DNA from: Candidatus Parepulonipiscium sp. PG-Nun2H_MBin03
Lineage (GTDB): Bacteria > Bacillota > Clostridia > Lachnospirales > Cellulosilyticaceae
Assembly: GCA_001995005.1 (NCBI GenBank)
Contig: MDJN01000137.1
Location: 1 to 15,661 of the forward strand
Length of the DNA stretch: 15,661 nt
Reading direction: 5' to 3'
The translations under genes and the position numbers were made by a program. This document shows, in pieces, positions 6,531 to 14,367 of the stretch. The notes under the pieces were generated by a model. The model did no database searches and was not told where the DNA came from. It saw only the letters and a program-made list of their open reading frames with translations. Numbering within the stretch: the first letter of the stretch is position 1; each line of letters opens with the position of its first letter.

Positions 6531-9500
6531 ATGAGGATAACTGAATTATCGGTTAAAAGACCGGTAGCCATTTTTATACTATTACTAACTCTTGTTATAT
6601 TCGCTTTTGATACGCTAGTCTCATTTAAAATGGCAAGTATGCCACCTATGGAGATGCCGATGTTTATTGTACAGACAACTTATATAGGAGCGAATGCAGA
6701 AACTATTGAGAATTTGGTAACAGAGCCCATTGCCGATATTGGGAAGACTATAGAAGGGTTTGATTACTCTCAGACTATATCAGAAGCAAATGTTTCTTTA
6801 ATAGCCTTTATGTTTGATTATGGTACAGATATGGATGAAACATATATGGATTTAAGAAGTGCCATAGATAGAGTAGAGTTACCAGAGGATGCAAGTGACC
6901 CTTACTTAATTCAAATGAGCCTAGATTCATCTACTATATTACAACTTGCCGTTTCTAGCACAGTTGGGGATGATATTACAAACTTTATAGAAGAAACATT
7001 AGTTCCAGAAATTGAAACTAATACAGGTGTTGCAGAAGTAGATGTATATGGAGTTAACCCAGGGTATGTAAAGGTAGAAGTAGATGAGACAGCTCTAAAA
7101 CAATATAACTTATCTTTGGCTCAAGTAAATTCTGCAATAGCTAGTGCAAAGTTTACTATACCAGCCGGATCAGTATCAGCAGGAACACAAATTCTGAGTG
7201 TTTCAGCAATAGGTGAGATTGAGAGCCTATATGAGATAGCTAATATGCCAATTATTACAGCTACAGGAAAAACAGTTAGAGTAAATGATGTAGCAACCGT
7301 AGAATATGCAATGGAAAAAGTAGATAACTTAAGTAGATATAACGGTGTAGACAATTTATCTCTTACAGTAACCGCAACGCAAGACGCAGATGTGCCAAGT
7401 GTTGCAAGAGAAATATTAGCAATTTGTGATAAGATAATGACGGATAATCCAACTATAAAAATTGATGTTATGTCAAATGAAGGTCAAGCTATTGTGGATA
7501 TAATTGTATCAGTTGGGGAAACTTTGCTTATAGCAGTAGGATTTTGTATGATAGTACTATTTATATTCTTTGGAGATATTAGAGCAAGTTTAATAGTGGG
7601 CAGTTCTATACCAATCTCACTTATGTTAGCTCTTATTATGATGGGATATTCAAATTTTGAGCTTAACTCAATTACTGGAATTGCCTTGATTATAGCTATA
7701 GGTATGATTGTGGATAGTTCAATAGTAGTACTAGAAAGTATGTTTTTATACAAAAAAGGAGCTGTGACTTTTATAGAAGCGGCAATAAAAGGAACAAAGA
7801 TGGTAGGTACATCGCTTATTGCATCTACTATTACTACAATTGTAGTGTACTTACCTCTTGCACTGATGGAAGGTTTAAGCGGGCAAATATTTAGTCAACT
7901 AGGATACACCATAGTTTATAGTATGTTAGCATCAATAATAGCAGCTATAACAATAGTACCGTTAGCTTTTGTATTGTTAAAACCAAAAGCAAAACCAGAT
8001 ATGCTTATAAATAGGTTAATTGCATGGATATTAAAAGGATATGCAGTGGTTGTAAGAGGAATGTTAAAGGTAAAATATTTAGCGGTGTTACTGGCTATAG
8101 GTATAATCGGGGTAACAGGATATATTTTTACGCAGTTACCAATGGAAATGATGCCTTCAATGGACTATGGATACTTCTCGGTATCTTTAAATTTTAGACC
8201 AGGTACAAATCTGGATGTTATGTCAGAACAAACTAAAATAATTGAAGATATATTGCATAAAGATGAAGCTATAGAACATTATTATACACGTATTAGCGGT
8301 AACACAGCAAATATTGATGCATATTTAGCCGAAGGATATAGAACAGAAGAAATAGTAGATATATATAGAACGCAGGTAACAAACATTGCTGGAACAACTA
8401 TTGATATATCTGTAGGTGGGATGATGATACCAGGGAGTGTAGAAGCTGGTAAAAGAAGTATTACGATTGAAAGTACACGTTATGAGGATGTGGAAAATGT
8501 TGCATATGCCTTAATAGAAGAATTTTATACTTATCCTGAAGTTAGGCAAATTAATTCTTCTGTTTCTGACGGTAAATCACAATTTAAATTAGACATAGAT
8601 TCAGGATTGGCAGCAACTTATGGATTGAGTGTTGCAGAAGTAGCACAATATATATATATGCTAAATGAGGGAATGTCGGCAGGTAAGATGACTTTATCTG
8701 GCAATGAAATTGATATAAAAGTTCATTACCCTAGAGAAAGCTATGATGATATAAACAAAATATTAGGAGCGTCAATGACTACCCAATTTGGCGATGTAAT
8801 TATAGGTGAATTGGTTGATATTGATATAACGAATGAACCGTTAAGCATAGATAAATTAAGAGGCAAATATTATATTGAACTTGAATTGGTATTTGATTTA
8901 TTAGACACTGCATTTGTAAATCAGATTGTAGAAGATGTATTGGCACGTGGATTTGAAAACGGAGTTGCTGCGGCAGATTATACAACAGAAGAGATGATAG
9001 CAGAATTATTGGCTATAGGAAAAGCTATATTAACAGGAGCATTTTTGGTATTTGCGGTAATGGCGATACAGTTTGAGTCTTTGCGATTTTCTATAATGGT
9101 TATGATGAGCCTAGCATTTGGCGGCATAGGAGCATTTAGCCTAATATATTTTACAGGTGAAACAATTAGTATGACATCTCTTATGGGATTTTTAATGCTA
9201 ATAGGGCTTGCAGTTAATAATGGTATATTATATGTAGATAGAGTAACTCAATTAAGAGCAGATATGCCAATAAAAGAAGCTCTTATAGAGGCTGGTTGTT
9301 CAAGGATAAGACCTATACTTATGACAACAATGACAACTATACTATCTATGATACCGATTATATTAGGAACAGGCGAAGCTTCTATTATGCTAAGGGCTAT
9401 GGCAATGGTAATTATAGGTGGATTAATAAGTTCAACAATATTAATTCTAATACTATTACCAAATTTCTACCTAATATTGGCTAAAAAAGATAAACCGCAG

Positions 9501-9533
9501 GTAGCTACAGTAGATAATCAATTATCAGTATAG
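6531..9533 (+). CDS. RND-family efflux permease (AcrB/SwrC-like)
   Basis: This is the inner-membrane pump of the resistance-nodulation-division superfamily, exporting small amphiphilic compounds using the proton gradient; it works with the lipoprotein adaptor encoded just upstream. At 1000 residues it has the duplicated plan: TM1 (about 11-30), a first porter loop (about 31-325), TM2-6, TM7 (about 513-533), a second porter loop and TM8-12. The opening MRITELSVKRPVAIFI is family-typical. In TM4 the motif reads GMIVDSSIVVLES (391-403): the first Asp of the AcrB D407/D408 pair is present (D395), while the second is Ser. In TM10, LIGLAVNNGILYVDRV (890-905) has Asn where AcrB has Lys940. Such changes are common in RND proteins of Gram-positive bacteria, so this need not mean loss of function. 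The ribosome binding site is GAGGAG, 7 bases upstream. No outer-membrane channel gene is present, as expected. Substrate unknown. Confidence 0.94.
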   Translation: MRITELSVKRPVAIFILLLTLVIFAFDTLVSFKMASMPPMEMPMFIVQTTYIGANAETIENLVTEPIADIGKTIEGFDYSQTISEANVSLIAFMFDYGTDMDETYMDLRSAIDRVELPEDASDPYLIQMSLDSSTILQLAVSSTVGDDITNFIEETLVPEIETNTGVAEVDVYGVNPGYVKVEVDETALKQYNLSLAQVNSAIASAKFTIPAGSVSAGTQILSVSAIGEIESLYEIANMPIITATGKTVRVNDVATVEYAMEKVDNLSRYNGVDNLSLTVTATQDADVPSVAREILAICDKIMTDNPTIKIDVMSNEGQAIVDIIVSVGETLLIAVGFCMIVLFIFFGDIRASLIVGSSIPISLMLALIMMGYSNFELNSITGIALIIAIGMIVDSSIVVLESMFLYKKGAVTFIEAAIKGTKMVGTSLIASTITTIVVYLPLALMEGLSGQIFSQLGYTIVYSMLASIIAAITIVPLAFVLLKPKAKPDMLINRLIAWILKGYAVVVRGMLKVKYLAVLLAIGIIGVTGYIFTQLPMEMMPSMDYGYFSVSLNFRPGTNLDVMSEQTKIIEDILHKDEAIEHYYTRISGNTANIDAYLAEGYRTEEIVDIYRTQVTNIAGTTIDISVGGMMIPGSVEAGKRSITIESTRYEDVENVAYALIEEFYTYPEVRQINSSVSDGKSQFKLDIDSGLAATYGLSVAEVAQYIYMLNEGMSAGKMTLSGNEIDIKVHYPRESYDDINKILGASMTTQFGDVIIGELVDIDITNEPLSIDKLRGKYYIELELVFDLLDTAFVNQIVEDVLARGFENGVAAADYTTEEMIAELLAIGKAILTGAFLVFAVMAIQFESLRFSIMVMMSLAFGGIGAFSLIYFTGETISMTSLMGFLMLIGLAVNNGILYVDRVTQLRADMPIKEALIEAGCSRIRPILMTTMTTILSMIPIILGTGEASIMLRAMAMVIIGGLISSTILILILLPNFYLILAKKDKPQVATVDNQLSV

Positions 9534-9553
9534 AATATATATAAATATTAATG

Positions 9554-9575
9554 AGGGTATAATACGCTATGCCCT
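9554..9575 (+). promoter_or_regulatory. Possible -10 element within a short inverted repeat
   Basis: A perfect TATAAT is at 9558-9563, 42 bases before the pyrophosphatase ATG. It lies within the arms AGGGTAT (9554-9560) and ATGCCCT (9569-9575). No good -35 sits at the right distance (9535-9540 is ATATAT), and there is no TG extension. It may be a weak or activator-dependent promoter. The gene could equally be read from the efflux operon, since no terminator separates them. Confidence 0.3.
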
Positions 9576-9604
9576 ATATATTTTTATTTGTTAAAGGAGC
9601 GTTT

Positions 9605-11236
9605 ATGAATAATCAAACTTATATTTTTGGACACAAAAATCCAGACACTGATTCAATTTGTGCAGCAATTGCATATGAATATTATAAGCGGAGCACAGGA
9701 GATGCTAATGTTGTGGCGACAAGGCTAGGCCCGATAAATAGAGAAACAAGGTTTGCACTTGAAAAATTTGGAGTTAAGGAACCTATGTTAATAAATAATA
9801 TAAAACCGCAAGTGCTGGATATGAATTACTACCAAATTAAACCTATATATACGGTAAATTCAATTAAGAAAGCCTGGGACAGCATGGCGGAGCAAGGCAG
9901 GATAATTACACCAGTGTTAAATCAAGACCATTCATTGGCTGGTGTAATTACAATAACGGATATTGCCAAGTATTATATAGGACTGACCGAAAACACTGTA
10001 CTTAGAGAAATGCAAACACCGTTTGTAAATATAGTTGGTGTATTAGAAGGCAAAGTTATCTGCGGTGATTATATTGATCCATATGTACAAGGAGATTTAT
10101 ATACTATTGCAGAACTAAGAGCAGGAGAAAAATTAACTGATACAGATATCATTTTAACAGGTAATAACGAAAAATTAATACACGCTTCTATAGAGACAGG
10201 GGCAGGATGCGTAATAATAACAGATGTTGATATGGATAAATTAAATGTGAATGTACCTAAACACATAGAATGTGCTATTATGTGCGTACCGCATAACTTC
10301 TTTAAAGCTGTAAAACTGATTAACCAAAGTATACCTATTAAAAATATTATTAAAAACAATAAGATTGTCTATTTTGGGACGGAGGATACGATAGATGAAG
10401 TTAAAGATGTGATGTTAGTTAGCCCGTATAGACATTTTCCAATTGTAAATAAGCAAGGTGAGGTGGAAGGGGTAATATCAAAGCGTCATATACTTGATAT
10501 GAAAAAGAAGAAAGTTATCTTAGTTGACCATAATGAAAATACTCAAAGTGCACAAGGAATTGAACAGGCAGAAATATTAGAGATAATAGACCATCATAGA
10601 ATTGCTAATATAGATACGCAAACACCTGTATATTTAAGAGCGGAGCCTGTGGGGTGTACTTGTACAATTATCGCAAAAATGTATAATGAAGCGAATATTA
10701 TGCCACCACGAGAAATAGCAGGACTTATGTTAAGCGCAATTTTATCAGATACGCTGTGTTTCAAATCTCCAACATGTACAGAAGAAGATAGAAAAATAGC
10801 AACGAAACTTGCAAAAATAGCAGAAGTAGATTTAATAGAATATGGTACAGAACTAATTTCTACAGGCGGTGCATTGGATAAAATATCACCGATAGAAATA
10901 TTAGAAGGAGATGTAAAGATATTTACGACTGATGAACACAAAATATCTATATCTCAAGTAAATACAACTTGCCTAAAAAGCCTAGATAGGATAAAATCAG
11001 CTTTAGTAGAAGAGATGGATAAATATCAACAAAACAAAGATTTAGATCTTGTTGTGGTAATTGTAACAGATATATTATTGGGTGGGTCTACGATAATAGT
11101 AGTAGGAGCAGATAAAAAATATGCTGATCAGGCATTTGGAATAGAGGCTGATAAAGATAGTATATATCTACAAGGAGTATGCTCACGAAAAAAACAAGTG
11201 CTTCCAAGACTTATGCAAGCATTGCAAAATATATAG
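9605..11236 (+). CDS. ppaC: Manganese-dependent inorganic pyrophosphatase with CBS and DRTGG domains (family II)
   Basis: This cytoplasmic enzyme hydrolyses pyrophosphate to two phosphates, pulling biosynthetic reactions forward. The 543-residue protein is the long, regulated form. The DHH domain is split by an insert: it opens with GHKNPDTDS (metal ligands H10, D14, D16), then come CBS domain 1 (about 75-125), a DRTGG domain (about 140-240) and CBS domain 2 (about 250-298). DHN (308-310) and DHH (329-331) of the catalytic core follow, and the C-terminal DHHA2 domain ends with the substrate-binding SRKKQ motif near 531. All catalytic motifs are intact. In this family CBS domains bind adenine nucleotides and DRTGG-containing members can be activated by diadenosine polyphosphates. 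The ATG at 9605 is chosen over the one at 9569 because AAAGGAG (9593-9599) lies 5 bases before it and GHKNPDTDS then sits at the expected position. The Rpn gene follows after 30 bases without a terminator. Confidence 0.95.
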   Translation: MNNQTYIFGHKNPDTDSICAAIAYEYYKRSTGDANVVATRLGPINRETRFALEKFGVKEPMLINNIKPQVLDMNYYQIKPIYTVNSIKKAWDSMAEQGRIITPVLNQDHSLAGVITITDIAKYYIGLTENTVLREMQTPFVNIVGVLEGKVICGDYIDPYVQGDLYTIAELRAGEKLTDTDIILTGNNEKLIHASIETGAGCVIITDVDMDKLNVNVPKHIECAIMCVPHNFFKAVKLINQSIPIKNIIKNNKIVYFGTEDTIDEVKDVMLVSPYRHFPIVNKQGEVEGVISKRHILDMKKKKVILVDHNENTQSAQGIEQAEILEIIDHHRIANIDTQTPVYLRAEPVGCTCTIIAKMYNEANIMPPREIAGLMLSAILSDTLCFKSPTCTEEDRKIATKLAKIAEVDLIEYGTELISTGGALDKISPIEILEGDVKIFTTDEHKISISQVNTTCLKSLDRIKSALVEEMDKYQQNKDLDLVVVIVTDILLGGSTIIVVGADKKYADQAFGIEADKDSIYLQGVCSRKKQVLPRLMQALQNI

Positions 11237-11266
11237 TATATCTAATTAAAAGGAAGAAGGAATATT

Positions 11267-12130
11267 ATGGGTAGAGAAATAATATCATTTGACTATGCAA
11301 TGAAATATATCTTAAGACAAAAAAGCAACTTTGATATACTAGAAGGATTTCTAAGTGATTTATTAGGTGAGGATATAATAATAAATGAAATCTTAGAAAG
11401 CGAAGGTAACCAAGATAGAGATGATGCAAAATTAAACAGGGTGGATTTGATTGCCAAAGATAGCAAAGGCACAAAATTAATAATAGAAATACAATATAAC
11501 CGAGAAAATGATTACCTAGAGAGAATTTTATGGGAAACATCCAAAGCAATAGTAGAAAGCTTAGATAAAGCTGACCCATACGAAAAAATAGTGAAAGTAA
11601 TCTCAATAAATATCTTATATTTTAATTTAGGCAAGGGAGAAGGTTACGTATATAAAGGAGCAACAAACTTTAAGGATATAGGAACCCCTGAAAGTCAAAA
11701 GCCTTTAAAATTGGCACGCAATATATTTCCAGAATATTATTTAATTAATGTAGAGCGATTTAAAAATGTAATAAACACCCCCTTAGATGAATGGATTTAT
11801 ATGTTCAGAAATAGCAAAGTACCAGAAAGTCCAAAGGCAAAACATATGGACAAGGTACAGGAAAAATTAGATATTCTAAAAATGTCTTCGCAAGAGAAAA
11901 AAGCATATGAATATCATCTCAAAGAAACAAAAATATATAAATCAGTATTAAAGTCAAAGCGAGATGAGGGTAAAGCCGAAGGTAGGTTAGAAGGTAGGCT
12001 AGAAGGTAAAGCAGAGGCACTGCTAGAAATGGCTAGAAAATTGCTGGCAAAAGGAATGGATTTTGAATTTATATCTGAAACTACAGGATTATCTATAGAA
12101 GAAATAGAAAAGCTTAAAGTTGGTAAATAG
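11267..12130 (+). CDS. Rpn-family PD-(D/E)XK nuclease (transposase_31/PDDEXK_2 type)
   Basis: Members of this family are DNA endonucleases related to E. coli RpnA-E (recombination-promoting nucleases), some of which act in phage defence. The N-terminal nuclease core shows the signature RVDLIAKDSKGTKLIIEIQ with D60, E74 and Q76, the usual D-ExQ form of the PD-(D/E)XK active site. LERILWETSKAIVESL and YEKIVKVISINILYF follow, both typical. The stretch 194-287 is helical: a charged segment, four EGKA/EGRL repeats (about 234-249), then LLEMARKLLAKGMDFEFISETTGLSIEEIEKLK, the usual C-terminal tail. At 287 residues it appears complete. AGGAAGAAGG (11251-11260) precedes the ATG. It lies 30 bases after the pyrophosphatase gene, is not flanked by transposon ends and is followed by a strong terminator. 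Whether it is a defence gene or a remnant is not visible; the active site is intact. Confidence 0.9.
   Translation: MGREIISFDYAMKYILRQKSNFDILEGFLSDLLGEDIIINEILESEGNQDRDDAKLNRVDLIAKDSKGTKLIIEIQYNRENDYLERILWETSKAIVESLDKADPYEKIVKVISINILYFNLGKGEGYVYKGATNFKDIGTPESQKPLKLARNIFPEYYLINVERFKNVINTPLDEWIYMFRNSKVPESPKAKHMDKVQEKLDILKMSSQEKKAYEYHLKETKIYKSVLKSKRDEGKAEGRLEGRLEGKAEALLEMARKLLAKGMDFEFISETTGLSIEEIEKLKVGK
11846..12130 (+). other. Possible in-frame internal start giving a 94-aa C-terminal Rpn protein
   Basis: An ATG at 11846, in frame with the Rpn gene (Met194), is preceded by AAAGG (11833-11837) at 8 bases. Initiation here would make a small protein lacking the nuclease core but carrying the repeat region and C-terminal helices. 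E. coli rpn genes are known to encode such intragenic antitoxins (RpnS). Here it is only a prediction from the start codon and a modest ribosome binding site. Confidence 0.25.
11966..12013 (+). repeat. Four 12-bp in-frame repeats in the Rpn gene
   Basis: Units of 12 bases begin at 11966, 11978, 11990 and 12002: GAGGGTAAAGCC, GAAGGTAGGTTA, GAAGGTAGGCTA and GAAGGTAAAGCA. They encode EGKA-EGRL-EGRL-EGKA, part of the alpha-helical linker. Similar Glu/Gly/Lys repeats of variable number are common at this place in Rpn proteins. Copy-number change would keep the frame. Confidence 0.85.
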
Positions 12131-12155
12131 TCATCCTTGTATGCAATAAAAAACT

Positions 12156-12188
12156 AAGGCTTAATGTAAACATATCACATTAAGCCTT
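12156..12188. terminator. Bidirectional intrinsic terminator between convergent genes
   Basis: AAGGCTTAATGT (12156-12167) and ACATTAAGCCTT (12177-12188) form a perfect 12-bp stem with a 9-base loop. On the minus strand it is followed by AGTTTTTTATTG, giving a strong terminator for the symporter gene. On the plus strand only a short TTTTG follows (including the stem end), giving a weaker terminator for the Rpn gene. Confidence 0.9.
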
Positions 12189-12197
12189 TTGCTATAT

Positions 12198-13451
12198 CTA
12201 AATTTTATTATATACGGTATTATCTATAGCATCATTTTGGTGTGCAATAATTGTGGTACATACAGCGTCACCGGTAATATTAACAGCTGTTCTGGTCATA
12301 TCAAGTATACGGTCGATACCCATTATAATACCAATTCCTTCTACAGGTAAACCAACAGATGCAAATACCATAGAAAGAGTGATAAGACCAACTCCAGGAA
12401 CACCAGCAGTTCCTATAGAAGCCATAGTAGCGGTGAAAATTACTGTGATATAATCAACAGGAGCTAAGGTAATGTTAAAGGCTTGAGCCACAAAGATAAC
12501 CGCCACACCTTGCATAATAGCCGTACCATCCATATTTATAGTTGCACCTAAAGGTACTGTAAAAGAAGAAATCTTTTTTGATACACCCATATTTTTGTAT
12601 AAAGTATCAATAGATAGCGGTATAGTAGCATTTGATGTTGCTGTTGAAAAGGCAAATCCCATAACAGGCGAAAACTTCTTTAAAAATGTAATAGGACTTT
12701 TCCCTGTAAACAGTTTAAGCATAAGCATGTACACCACAAAGCATTGGATACCAAGCCCAGATAATACACCTAGCATATATTTAAGCATAGGTAAAAATCC
12801 GTCAAACCCAATTTCGCTAAATGTCTTAGCTACTAAACAAAATACGCCAATAGGAGCAAATTTCATAACAATAAGGGTCATCTTCATCATGATGTCATTA
12901 AATTGACTAAAAAGATTGGCTACCGTATTTGTACTATCTCCTAGTTGTACCAGTACAATTCCTAATAATACTGCAAAAAATATGATTTGTAACATACTCC
13001 CTGTTGCAAGAGAAGATATAGGATTTGTAGGAATAATATTTAAAAATGTATCTACTACGCCTGTAGACTCAGCTGCAGTAGCCTCAGACACTTTTATAGC
13101 CTCCATATCTAAGCCGACTCCAGGATTTATAACAGAACCCACAAATAATGCAATAGATATAGCAATAGCTGTGGTAATCATATAAAAACCAATAGTTTTT
13201 GCTCCAACTTGACCTAGTGTATTCATATCTCCAATAGCCATTGTACCGCAGACTAATGAACTGAATACTAACGGTACAACTAGCATTTGCATAAGTCGTA
13301 TGAAGCCGTTGCCAAATAAGTAGAAAAATCCATTGATAAATACATCATCTCTTAATACCCCAGCAGGTACATAGTAAAATAAGATTAATCCGCACAACAT
13401 ACCTGCTAGCAAACTAATAAATATTTTGGTGGATAAACTAAAATTTTTCAT
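12198..13451 (-). CDS. Dicarboxylate/amino acid:cation symporter (DAACS family, GltT/DctA-like)
   Basis: This cytoplasmic-membrane protein takes up glutamate, aspartate or C4-dicarboxylates with cations by an elevator mechanism. Its 417 residues show the family landmarks: HP1 with the Ser/Thr-rich FSTATSNATIP (268-278), NMDGT in TM7 (306-310), HP2 with GTAGVPGVG (347-355), and TM8 with GIDRILDMTRTAVNITGD (378-395). By analogy with GltPh, D384, R387 and N391 line the substrate site; R387 matches the arginine that binds the side-chain carboxylate, favouring an acidic substrate. D395 matches a sodium ligand (GltPh D405), which hints at Na+ coupling rather than protons; this is inference from an alignment by eye. 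AAAGGAGG (minus strand, 13458-13465) precedes the ATG and overlaps the stop codon of the upstream SDR gene, so the two are very likely cotranscribed and perhaps translationally coupled. A strong terminator follows. Confidence 0.95.
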   Translation of the reverse strand: MKNFSLSTKIFISLLAGMLCGLILFYYVPAGVLRDDVFINGFFYLFGNGFIRLMQMLVVPLVFSSLVCGTMAIGDMNTLGQVGAKTIGFYMITTAIAISIALFVGSVINPGVGLDMEAIKVSEATAAESTGVVDTFLNIIPTNPISSLATGSMLQIIFFAVLLGIVLVQLGDSTNTVANLFSQFNDIMMKMTLIVMKFAPIGVFCLVAKTFSEIGFDGFLPMLKYMLGVLSGLGIQCFVVYMLMLKLFTGKSPITFLKKFSPVMGFAFSTATSNATIPLSIDTLYKNMGVSKKISSFTVPLGATINMDGTAIMQGVAVIFVAQAFNITLAPVDYITVIFTATMASIGTAGVPGVGLITLSMVFASVGLPVEGIGIIMGIDRILDMTRTAVNITGDAVCTTIIAHQNDAIDNTVYNKI

Positions 13452-13463
13452 AAATTTCCTCCT

Positions 13464-14267
13464 TTATGCCATTAAATATTCGGTTAAACCTTCTTGCCAA
13501 GTTGGCATTGTGTAATTTTGTGTAAGTCGTAGCATAAAATTATCAACAGCCTTATAACTCTCTAGTAAATTGTCTATTTTTTCAATAGTAACACTAGAGT
13601 TTAGAATACGGACAATTTCTACGGCGATTTCATATTGACTAGGCACTCCTGTAGTTGTGGCATGGTAGGTACCGTAGTCTTTGCAAGGGAGCATATCAAA
13701 GATTAATTTAGCAGTAGACTTAGGGCTAGTTAACTGAATGTATTGATTTGATGCAGCAGAAATAGGCGTATTTGAATGACATGCATCAATAACCTGCTGT
13801 ACAAAACCAGTATATGTTTGTCCCCGGCGTATTATTATATATTTGTTAGTAAAATTTTTAATAAATTCTTCTCCTGCAAGTTTAGACTTTCCGTAGATAG
13901 TATCTGGAATTGGTGTATCAAACTCCTGATAGACTATATCTTGTGTAACAGGAAAAACTTCATAGCTTGATAAGTGAATTAATTTTGCATTAATTGCATT
14001 AGAGACTATACTAATATTTTTTGGGGCAATTGCATTTACTTTAAACATATCATCTACAGTAGCAGACTCCTTTGCATTGGCACAATTAATAATAATTTCT
14101 GGTCTAGTCATATGCATATATCTATGCACTTCTTCTAAATTAGTTATGTCAATCTCTTCTAAATCAGTTTCTAATAACTCTATCTCTCTAATATCTAATA
14201 ATTTGCGTAGTTCTTGTCCTACTTTACTTGTAGCTCCTATAAGCCAGATTTTTAATATATTATTCAT
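13464..14267 (-). CDS. RmlD-like NAD(P)-dependent extended SDR (sugar nucleotide reductase/epimerase type)
   Basis: The 267-residue protein has the fold of dTDP-4-dehydrorhamnose reductase (RmlD) and related extended short-chain dehydrogenases. The dinucleotide-binding loop is GATSKVG (11-17). INCAN...FKVNAIAPKNIS (60-86) matches the RmlD pattern. The catalytic motif is YGKSK (Tyr125, Lys129), with Ser100/Ser101 in the expected place. The C-terminal substrate region is present, though shorter and diverged. No rmlA, rmlB or rmlC is nearby, so rhamnose synthesis is not supported by context, and the substrate is unknown. MAT2B-like or other RmlD-related roles are possible. AAAGGAGAGAAG (minus strand, about 14271-14282) precedes the ATG. 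The symporter gene starts 12 bases after its stop. Upstream lies a terminator-like hairpin and no clear promoter, so expression may depend on read-through from the small gene before it. Confidence 0.82.
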   Translation of the reverse strand: MNNILKIWLIGATSKVGQELRKLLDIREIELLETDLEEIDITNLEEVHRYMHMTRPEIIINCANAKESATVDDMFKVNAIAPKNISIVSNAINAKLIHLSSYEVFPVTQDIVYQEFDTPIPDTIYGKSKLAGEEFIKNFTNKYIIIRRGQTYTGFVQQVIDACHSNTPISAASNQYIQLTSPKSTAKLIFDMLPCKDYGTYHATTTGVPSQYEIAVEIVRILNSSVTIEKIDNLLESYKAVDNFMLRLTQNYTMPTWQEGLTEYLMA

Positions 14268-14313
14268 GAAACTTCTCTCCTTTGATAAAATTCCTATCTT
14301 TTTTAGTGCATAA

Positions 14314-14357
14314 CAAAAACCCCTACAGTTTAGTAGAGCTACTAAAACATAGAGGTT
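14314..14357 (-). terminator. Intrinsic terminator (or attenuator) between the small gene and the SDR gene
   Basis: On the minus strand a 19-base arm (from plus 14357 down to 14339) pairs with 14336-14318, with one internal mismatch and a few G-U pairs, then TTTTTG follows (plus 14319-14314). It lies 11 bases after the stop codon of the 56-aa gene and about 50 bases before the SDR start. Its position within a possible operon makes partial termination conceivable. Confidence 0.85.
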
Positions 14358-14367
14358 TAAGTAAAAA

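Noticed and set aside
9569..9604. Upstream ATG of the pyrophosphatase as the true start
   Set aside because: It would add 12 hydrophobic residues before the conserved N-terminus, and the strong AAAGGAG serves the ATG at 9605.
12595..13185. Plus-strand open frames opposite the symporter gene
   Set aside because: They are shadows of a well-conserved membrane protein; their hydrophobicity follows from the complementary strand.
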